DNA of 64,000 nucleotides from Takifugu bimaculatus. Its lineage: Eukaryota > Chordata > Actinopteri > Tetraodontiformes > Tetraodontidae. The stretch covers positions 5,213,749 through 5,277,748 of the forward strand of contig CP034989.1 in NCBI GenBank assembly GCA_004026145.2. The letters are read 5' to 3'. Positions 55,771-64,000 of this stretch are shown here, piece by piece; positions within the stretch are counted from its first letter, which is position 1, and every line of letters begins with the position of its first letter. Both the position numbers and the translations under genes were made by a program. The notes beneath the pieces were generated by a model that had not been told where the DNA came from, made no database searches, and worked only from the letters and a program-made list of their open reading frames with translations.

Positions 55771-55776
55771 AATAAA
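55771..55776 (+). terminator. Candidate GLIPR1 polyadenylation signal
   Basis: AATAAA about 450 bases after the GLIPR1 stop, in the convergent gap before KRR1. Confidence 0.45.
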
Positions 55777-55981
55777 GCAGCTAAGGAAAATTTTAGGACC
55801 CTTTTAAAGAAGGATCAAAATACAAAACATATTTTCCATTTTATTTTACCTGCCTCTACCCGAGAACAAAACATTCACCTAAGAAGGAAAAAATACATAA
55901 ATTACTGAGCACAACATAGGGTAAAGGGGAAAAAAAACATGAAGTAGACAAGGTGGTGATTGGTTCCTTGGAGAGAAGAGT

Positions 55982-58900
55982 CTAAACACAGAAGCGGAGA
56001 TCTTCCCAACAAAATGTCTGATCATTTTCATGCGTCTGGAGCCTTCCAGAGTCCTTCCTCGGACCATTCCAGTCTCTTTCTGCAACAGCAGACAGGCTGT
56101 GCTTAGCCTTTGTTTTTCCTTTTGTTCTTGCTGCTGCTGCTGCTGCTGCTGCTGGGAGGAGCAGCGCTCACCTGGCAGAGCTCCCAGTTTCTTGGTTTTC
56201 GCTCTTTTTACTTTCATCTTAATGGCTTCAATGTCCAGCTTGCTTTCTGTTGGACCTGCGACAGAAGAGAGTGGGACGGTAGCGTTACACCGCAGTATCG
56301 CATTACTTGTGCCCTTCTTCGCTCTCATCTTTACCTTCAGTGGATTTCTTCATTAGCGGTTTCTCTTTCGGAGGAATGAAGTGTTTGTTTCGCTCTTCTT
56401 TTTTCTTGCTCAGAACCTCCGCTTGCTTCACCTGATTAAAAAAAAAAAGTAACGGCTTTTGAATGTACGAGGAAAACATCCCATTCAGTAATTGAACGAA
56501 CTGGCTGTAGCAATCTGAGGATACATAAAATAAAATAAAAAAATCAATCAATCTTTATTTATATAGCGTCTTATACGATCAAAATTGTTTCAAGGCGCTT
56601 TCCAGAATCCCAGGGTCTGATCCCCAGACAAGCAACAGCGGCAAGAAAAAACTCCCCTTTAACAGGAAGAAACCTTGAGCAGGACCTGGCAGATAGATTA
56701 CATGATTTGTAAATTGAAGAATTTATCCCGACTGCATATTTGCACGTTGCTTCTTACACTGAAGACGCCACAAAGGAAAAAAGCATTCATTACACACCTT
56801 GATTGCTTCCATTTTCTTCCTCTTTTTCACACTTTCACGCAAGAAGAACTCTCCTGTGGCCAGCTCCTGGTCCACCTGCAGAGAAGAGCCAGAATTACAC
56901 CTCCAAAACTAACATCTGGGTCCACTCGTGCACTCCTGGGGTGTTTAAATGCCCTGATTAGGGAACTGATTGTGGAGGTTTAACTGGGATTTCAGAAAAA
57001 TCCAATATGCTAGTCTTAGCAACCAGTGCTAAAACTAGCACTGGTTACAGATTACAGACAACCATAATATTAGGAAATCTATAGATCCACGAGATGAATT
57101 GATTTGCTGAAAATATGTAAAAAGGATTTCCCAGCATGCCTTGCTCTCTGGTTGTGATGGAGGGAATGGCGTGTACTCCTTCTTCACGGCCTTCTTCTTC
57201 GGCTCACGCCGCTTGGCCAAGTTTTTGCGTCGGAACTTGGGCAGGAACCGTTCCCAGTTCTGCGTCCGCAGTTCCGGGTCTTTGGCCAGCTCCCGTTTGA
57301 TCATTAGTGTCTGAGGAAAAATGTAAATGATAAACTATATTTCAAGCTTTTCTTTTGTTCTTTTTTTTTTGCTTTGGCTCCTCCTCTACGCCCTCAGCTC
57401 CAGGTTGCGCAACCCTTTGCATTCAATCCCAGAGAGATTGATTTTCGATCAGAAGGTCAAGAACAAGGATGGAAAACATCTTCATGGGGCATAAATACAG
57501 CAGGAATATTCCAAGTTGGCCTCTTTCTTTTTTCTCAGCAGTTACCTTGATGTTATAGATGGGATGAATGTTCTTCATCGTGTCCATCACAACTTTGCGG
57601 ACCTGAACAGGAGAGAGAAGCGCTGGTGATGATCAATGTAACTGATAAAACCAGATGGGAATATTCCAAGATCAAATCTTTATTTGGGAGGTAAAGTTGG
57701 CTAACTTTCTTCAAAAAAGAATTACAAGAGAAAATCAGAAAATATTTAAATACATGGTCCATTACCACAAATAATAAAGTGTCTATAACTTGAATGATTT
57801 TGTAGCGTTAACGAGGTTATTACTGGCTGAGCCAACGAACAAAAGCTGAAATGTCAGTTTCATCTCCTAGTTGTTGGTTCCTCTAATCTTCCCCAAGGAG
57901 ACTATTTTATTGCCAGGATTAACAGTGTGATAAAGTCTCCTCAGATTTAATCACACTGTTAATCCTAGCAAATAAAGCTCTTTCTGCTGTGGGGATCTCA
58001 CCTCTTTCAGGCCACTGAAGGATCCCAAAGCTGACACAGTGTTTCCCTGCACCATCACATAGCAGTTGGTCAGCAACTCCAAAGCCTGTACAACAAAAAT
58101 CAGAGTTCCCAAAAGAAATTAAAACAAAGGGAACAAATGTCTTAATAAGGAAGCACCACAGTCCCCTGGTGATATTTACAACATGCACAGGAATTTGTCC
58201 ATCCTAAATATTTCTTGATGTCATGGAATCTCATACGGGGGCAGAAAGTTCAACACAGACCTTCCTCGATCTGCTTTTTGTATTTTATATAGTTTACAAA
58301 AAAATGTCATAGTAGTTAGTTATAGTAATAGTTATAGGATTAGGAAAGATCATAGCTGGCTTTCCTCCTTTCTTTCCTGGGGCATTGTTGTACCAAGTCA
58401 TCCAATAACCACCCTGTGGAACTCACTTTTAGGGTCGAGCCTTTGGGGCCAATCAGTCTCTGCCTTCTCTTGACGAACCGCTCCTTGTTTCTCACCAGGG
58501 TCCCAATTTTGATAATGTCACATGCAATGTCATCCTGTAATATCCGTACTGCCTGAACAAATGAACACAAACACAAGAAACTGAATGGTCTGCAAGTGCG
58601 TCGTCATCCTCGTCATTTTCGGCAGAAACCACGGAATGTGTTCTGGAAATGGAGATGATCACCTGTTCAAATGGGACACTGCGGGCCAGCAGTTTGATGA
58701 GATCTCTGGCCCTGATGATAGCATAAGGGTCAAATGTTTTCCTGGTGGTACGAACAGTCATGCTGCCTTCAATCAGGTCCATCGTCGCTTTAATGTGCTG
58801 ACGGGTTCAATATTCTACGTTAGATGCGACCACATTCCATCCAAACGTGAACCTTACGACACCATTACAATCATGATTCCAAAGAGACTTACGACATCGG

Positions 58901-61250
58901 CCAACGCTTTCTCCACCAGTGGCCAGCATTCTTTCAGATATGCTTCTCTATATTTGGGGAAGAGGGTAGCAAAGCTGCTCTCCTCCAGCAGACCATGCAG
59001 GTTGTCCTCTCTGGTGAAAGAAGGCTCTTTCCATCCATCAGGAACAGTCAGCAATTCAGACTCATTCACTTCACATAAGAGACATTTCAGAAGGCTGTTA
59101 TGATGGGGTTTATGCCTGGTTTAACTTTCTGTTTTATAGAGGTACATTTTACAAATATTAGCAAGATTTCACTTTTTAACCAAATGTACCACAAGCAGCA
59201 ATTTCTTCATTGGATGAAATGTGTATCATTCTGGAGTAAATATGCTTTATTTTTGTTTCTTTAAACTTCTAAACCAGGGGTGTCAAGCATACAGCCCTGC
59301 GGGCCAAATCAGGCCCGCAAATTGGTTTAATCCGGCCGAGAGATGATTATGTGAAGTATAAAAATTATGTGCAACTTCTCAATAAACTGCTGTTCTAATT
59401 GTGTCCACTCGATGGCGCAATAGCAATTGTGTTAAACATGCAAATTGTTTATACTGGGGCTTGTTTATACTTTGTGTTTTGCCCGTTCTTTATTACAGCA
59501 TCTACTTCTAGCATTATATGCTTTGTCATCCTAATTGCCCCAATATGTTGCTGTCAAAAAAAAGTGGACACAGAGTGCAGTGTTCCAAGAAAAATGGTCA
59601 TCCTCCTATTTTTCATGGAAGTGAATGGGAAAGCCGCATGTCTGGTGTGTTCACAGCATGTTGCAGTGCTAATATAACCTCCGTGGCCACTATGTGAGTC
59701 TTCATGTCGAAAAATATGACAACTTTCAAGGACAGCGTAGAAAAGAGAAGGTGGATGAAGTGTTGTCAGGTCTGAAGATAGGACAGTGACGCTGCGGTGA
59801 AAGCTAGCTAGGTCATTGCTAACGATGATGCAGCTCACTTCCCCTGTCTGAAACGTGTGAGCGACCCAACGTGTCGCAGACATAAAGCGGTTCAAAGATA
59901 AAGTAACGGGACTGTTAAAGGAGTTTGAGCGACGTTTTCAGATTCATGGTGAACAGGAGAATGATTACAGAGTTTTTTGCTCTCCATTCACCGTGACTCC
60001 CTCTGATCTGCCCGTCAACACCAACTTGAAATAATTGACTTGCGGTGTGATTCGGATTTGAAGGGCAAATTTGCCGCAGCTGGCTTGGACACATTCTATC
60101 AGAACCTCTTGCCAACTTGACAGCCTCGCTGCAAAACTGTTGTCCATGCTTGGAACCACATATCTTAGTGAGCATATTTTCTCTGGATATGAGCATTAAA
60201 AAAACGAAGCTGCACTCAAGGCTCACGCACAGCCACTCTAATCACATCCTGTTGGCTGTTACTCACAATGTGATACTTGATATCGATGCACTTTTAAAAG
60301 CTAAAAGATGCCAGGTATCAGGGGTCAAATAAACAATGCAACCCTAAAGTGCTGCATGAAACACCATCATATAGTTCTGTGATCTGTGAATCAGGTCTGT
60401 GAATCACTGAGGATTGTGTGTTTGTGTTTTTTGTCCTCAGACTTTTCAAATAACTTGAAATGATTTATGATTAACAGTCTCCAGCTTTATGTGAATTTGT
60501 TTTATACTGAGGTGCTAGCGTTTTTAATTTATTTGTAAATTTGACCTATTCTTGATTTGTGACTCGGGTTCTTGCACTTATTCTATTATTTTTATCTATT
60601 GTCTGAATCACCGAGGCACTGTGTTTTCTTTGTTCTCAGAATTTTCAAAAAACTTGAAGTGTTTTATAATTAATAGTGATGTTGTGTTTGTCCTATTTTG
60701 GATAGTATTAAAACAAAGAAAACAATCTTAAGTTGTTTTTAAGTTATAAACCATAATTTGACCGGTCCGCCCCGGTTAGGAATTGATTTTCCTCCATTTG
60801 GCCCCGAGCTAAAATAAGTTTGGCACCCCTGTTCTAAACCATCGTGTACGGGGGAAATTTACACTGCAGACGCATCTAAATCGGTTTTTTCCCCCGTTCC
60901 TTTTTAAAGCATAACGAGCAGCTAACAATATTGGAACAAAATACACTCAAATTTAGCTTGCTTCCTATTAAAAAACAATATTCTTATGAAGACGGAGCCA
61001 ACACATCTCAATGATCTGCTGTAACACAACCACATGCTAAAGCCGTTTTTCTGCGCGTCGTGCAGCTGACATGTAAACAAGCCAATTACCCCATAAAACT
61101 CCATATTTGCGTCACAGTCAACAGGTCAGCGCTATTCCATTTATGGCATTAGCTATGTTTTGTCAGGAACTAACCTTCATTTGTTGTCTTTTTCAATTTT
61201 TTCGCCGTTTGCGCCTGTGTCACACCATCTCCCGTCGTGGAAGACGCCAT
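55982..61250 (-). CDS. krr1: KRR1 small-subunit processome component, 11 coding exons
   Basis: This nucleolar KH-domain protein is needed for 18S rRNA maturation and 40S assembly. Exons (5' to 3'): 61175-61250, 58893-59068, 58663-58797, 58427-58552, 58002-58085, 57546-57602, 57140-57310, 56798-56875, 56335-56431, 56172-56255, 55982-56079. It encodes 393 residues, against 381 in human. Landmarks: LLTVPDGWKEPSF, FATLFPKYREAYLKECWP, DLIEGSMTVRTT, RFVKRRQRLIGPKGSTLK (KH region), NIHPIYNIK, KREPKKK-type basic stretch, KKEYTPFPP, KKLGALP. All junctions keep frame. The intron after exon 7 has a GC donor. The last exon is uncertain: the conserved lysine-rich C-terminus is not found. The exon-10 donor may also be skipped, giving a glutamine-rich tail. 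A hAT element sits in intron 1. Confidence 0.92.
56131..56154. repeat. CTG/CAG trinucleotide run, 8 units
   Basis: Eight CTG on the plus strand (CAG on the KRR1 strand) in the short last KRR1 intron, 17 bases after its donor. In the exon-10 frame they read as glutamine. Confidence 0.9.
56543..56690 (+). repeat. Dispersed fish repeat, copy 5 (short)
   Basis: TCAATCAATCTTTATTTATATAGCG through CCTTGAGCAGGACC, in KRR1 intron 8. Confidence 0.7.
59275..60831 (+). mobile_element. hAT transposon with decayed transposase, in KRR1 intron 1
   Basis: Termini CAGGGGTGTCAAGC and GTTTGGCACCCCTG are inverted (12 of 14). The 8-bp ttctaaac flanks it exactly (59267-59274 and 60832-60839). On the plus strand transposase remnants are readable: FKDKVTGLLKEFERRF, FCSPFTVTPSDLPVN, KGKFAAAGLDTFYQNLLP and, near the end, HIFSLDMSIKKTKLHSRL (dimerisation domain). 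Stops and shifts interrupt it. Confidence 0.85.
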
Positions 61251-61260
61251 GATTGTAAGA

Positions 61261-61286
61261 GCGGAAGTGACGTATGCTACCGGAAA
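61261..61286 (-). promoter_or_regulatory. KRR1 promoter elements (ETS and CRE-like)
   Basis: GCGGAAGTGACGT (61261-61273) joins an ETS core to a CRE-like TGACGT. A second ETS core, ACCGGAA, follows (61279-61285). They lie 11-36 bases upstream of the KRR1 ATG. Such sites are common in housekeeping promoters; use here is inferred. Confidence 0.5.
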
Positions 61287-61494
61287 GGCCGTAAGCTTGG
61301 GGCGCAAGACTGCCCCCAGTGTCATTACAAGTTCTATGGTCCTTACGAACATATGCACTGTTAAAAGATTAAGCATTATTAACCACTTTTAAAACACACG
61401 CGTCGGAAATCCATTTTATTCACTTCACTCGAATACAAAATTACAATTTATGAAAATATGAAATTATTTATAGGTAAATATGCACTGGTATAAA

Positions 61495-62010
61495 AGTTGA
61501 GTGGGTCAACAGGGTCAGAGGTCAGCGCACAGCTATGAAGGCAACGATACATGTAGATGGATACAGAGAAAGGGGAGAGAAGCAGAAAAACTACACAAGA
61601 TCACTGATCTATTAGGTGAGGAGGAGGAGGGGAAGGGAGAGGAGAGAGGAGGGGAGGAAGCTACGTATCAACCAGCAGGGTAACAGAGGCCCGTCAGGTG
61701 ATCATGTTTCTAGAGACTCTGGGGACCACAACCAGTATTCTGAGACCAGAGTGGTGTATTAGGATTATAAGGTGTCACTAGCTCCTCCAGGTAGGATGGA
61801 GCTAGGCCTCTGAGGACCTTGCAGGTCTGAAGATTTTTTTTAATGAGTCTAGATTTGATGGGCAGCCAATGAAGAGAAGCCAGTAGGAGTTATGTGATCT
61901 CTCAACACCTGTCAGAACCCTAGCGGCAGCATTTTGGATCAACTGGAGGCTTCTTAAAGAGTTGTTTGGACATCCGGATAATGAATTACAGTAGTCCAGC
62001 CTGGAAGTAA
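61495..62010 (+). repeat. Dispersed fish repeat, downstream segment
   Basis: It opens with GGGTCAACAGGGTCAGAGGTCAGC, as at about 43664. It continues with GCAGCATTTTGGATCAACTGGAG and ends AGTAGTCCAGCCTGGAAGT, a widespread fish repeat. Confidence 0.65.
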
Positions 62011-62442
62011 AAAATGCATGGACTTATTTTTAAGCATCATGCAGGGTGAATAATTTCCTAATCTTTGCAATATAAGTGAAACAAAATGCATTTCTAGAGT
62101 TTTAAATGTTCAATTATCATGTGCTTCTGTAAATATAGACATCTCTCAATACCACCAACTACTGGCCTGGCATGAGTACTACAGCCTATTGGTGTTCTGG
62201 GCACATGAATATTGATGTGTGGCCACCAGCACATTGAATAGTTTTTACATCTGAAGCGCCAGCTTGTTTTGGTATGGTAGGTTACATCCCACTGATTACA
62301 GCAGAGAAAATGAACTGCGGTGATCATTGGAACTCAGGATTTATACAACCTTTAAGAATTCATGAGCACTGAAAAAAAAAAAAAAAAGCCAGTGAGCAAA
62401 AGTGTTTTAAGGAGTTACATTTTTTTAATTGTGATTTTTCTT

Positions 62443-64000
62443 TCATTGATAAAACACTTTAAGACGTAGACGTTCATAATAAGTCATGATTGCTTTGGAT
62501 GCAGTCACTGAGAGAACAGTTACAATTAAAAATCCTATCAATCCTGCAACAGTGAAGATCATCCTCATGTGTTCCGTCCCTGTAGACAGATTGGACAAGA
62601 TATGTCTGACAACATCCACATTCCTCAGAAACAAATGACAAGTTCTTTAGCAATAAAAAAAAAAAAAAAAGCAATGTATTTTGAAGACATCTGACCAAAT
62701 GAATAAATCGGGGATCATTACTCATTAAGCAACTTACAAAAGGAAGATTTGGACTCTTGGACTCTTGCGTTGACCAGCACAGGCCCAGCAGAAACCACAG
62801 CGCCTAGTTTCCTCCTCCCGTTAGCATGCAGTACTGACCTCTTAGCACGACTGTGGCTGCTACAATCCTGTTACAGCACTCAATTACAGCTCAGTTCTAT
62901 CAAACCCCTGCAAAAGCTCAGTTTGGTAAGGTGTTTAAAATCACTCCACATTTTTCCCCAGAGCAGAATTATGAAAGTTGAGGCCAGTTTACAGATATCA
63001 GAACTTCTTAAAACCATCATGTTATAGATAAGCCATTAAAGAACTCATATCCCAAACATGCCTGTGATCATCATCTAGCACCTTTCAACATTCAAAGCAC
63101 ACCTTGATGAAGTCACATGGATAGATCAGATTTTCAATATCAGTGGAGCATATTCAGCACCAGAGTTGCAAATGGCTCAATTATACACAAGTAAGCGTCA
63201 GATTACCTTCGAACATTCTTCATCGGGTCCACATATGTTGGCCAGACAGTGAATGTAGAGGGGCAACCCCTGAGGCATGGTGAACATCTCAACAGAGAAT
63301 CTGCTCCTCTGGGCACCACCATTAACAGAGAGCCACTGGAATGTCTCATCAATGGGACAACTGGAAATAAATCAATGTCGCCTTATATTCTAGACACATG
63401 AGTTGGAATTAAGGTAAATTGCACAGAAATAATTAAATTAAAAAATGACCACTGGTTGTTTGATTTTGGTGTAGAACCGTGTATCAAAAAGTGCTTTAAA
63501 AAAAGACATTTGAAATCCAATTTTGCAGTGAATAAAATGGTTCACGAACCCATCCTGAAGCAGGACGCCTTGGACTGCATCATCCGGGTGTCTGCTCTCA
63601 GTGGCCCAGCAGGAATCCACCTGCAGGAGAACATCTGAGGCAAACGTGTTGTTGGTTTGCAATGCCACTTGGAAAAACAGCACGTCTTCACTTTCCAGTT
63701 GTACGACACTGGTGTACTGGTGCATGTAAGAATCATTGGTGTACAGCGTCATGATCAGCCCCAGCTGGAGTGAGGAGGAGAACTCCACCAGGGATAAGGT
63801 GGAGAGCCTACAATCAAAGAACCTTGTTTCATGTACCACCAAACTACGGACTCTCGAGCAGAGAAACAGTCTCACCAGTCCGTGCCCACACCTGACGCCA
63901 GTGTTGCGAGTGTAATGTCGAGGGTAGACGCACTTCCAGATGATTTTAAAATCCCGCCGGCGGATGATTTTCGTTTTGCGCAAGGACACAGAGAGCATAT
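62443..64000 (-). CDS. ZP-domain type I membrane protein, last five exons (5' end off the window)
   Basis: Exons: from beyond 64000 to 63892, then 63807-63550, 63360-63207, 62867-62738, 62579-62443, all joining in frame. The first carries the end of ZP-N (RRRDFKIIWKCVYPR). The next is ZP-C with LIMTLYTNDSYMHQY and a DSCWATESRHPDD motif, then GCPIDETFQW and YIHCLANICGPDEECSK. A furin-like site, RAKR, follows with a hydrophobic patch (LGAVVSAGPVLVNARV, probably the external hydrophobic patch). A membrane segment (MIFTVAGLIGFLIVTVLSV) and a short tail end the protein. ZP proteins polymerise outside the cell after cleavage. The exact family member (egg-coat or uromodulin/GP2-like) is not recognised. 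Confidence 0.85.

Overview
The window is nuclear DNA from a vertebrate, most likely a spiny-rayed teleost fish. The evidence is spliced genes with GT-AG introns, vertebrate gene content (CMAH, GLIPR1, KRR1, a ZP-domain gene) and fish-type repeats: hAT, PIF/Harbinger, Ty3/gypsy, L2-like and R2-like LINEs, and gamma/epsilon-type endogenous retroviruses (ERVs). There is no operon structure, CRISPR array or prokaryotic signal.

Left part (1-36.5 kb). This is a transposon-dense block. A RIC3-like first exon lies at the left edge (minus). Then come a hAT transposon with a clear target-site duplication (1047-3434), a solo LTR of family ERV-A, and a large compound provirus on the minus strand (5541-20188). 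In that provirus ERV-B (LTR, tRNA-Tyr primer site, pro, pol, env, LTR, with a 4-bp duplication around the whole) carries a second retrovirus, ERV-A (LTR, tRNA-Trp primer site, gag, pro, broken pol, start of env), inserted in its gag/leader. Two more RIC3-family exons follow at 20.8-21.6 kb. After them are solo LTRs, a decayed Ty3/gypsy element, a young Ty3/gypsy element (27675-31992) with apparently identical 174-bp LTRs and an uninterrupted 1078-residue pol, a Penelope-like relic, a hAT relic, and a 5' fragment of ERV-A on the plus strand.

Right part (37-64 kb). This is the genic part. CMAH (+, 14 coding exons, 40550-50060) is intact, with Rieske and metallo-hydrolase motifs. GLIPR1 (+, 51569-55318) encodes a CAP-domain membrane protein but has a one-base frame conflict at its exon 3/4 junction. 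KRR1 (-, 55982-61250) encodes an 18S rRNA processing factor and carries an apparent GC-AG intron. The last five exons of a ZP-domain membrane protein (-) reach the right edge. GLIPR1 and KRR1 are convergent neighbours, as in other vertebrates.

The most unusual signal is in the ERV-A leader: seven copies of a tRNA T-arm-like hairpin, exactly 23 bp apart, each carrying a perfect Pol III B-box core, with stem ends that co-vary between copies. Both retroviruses also separate gag from pro by an in-frame UGA. In ERV-A it is followed by a tight GC hairpin, and in ERV-B it is UGA-CUAG, a known strong readthrough context.
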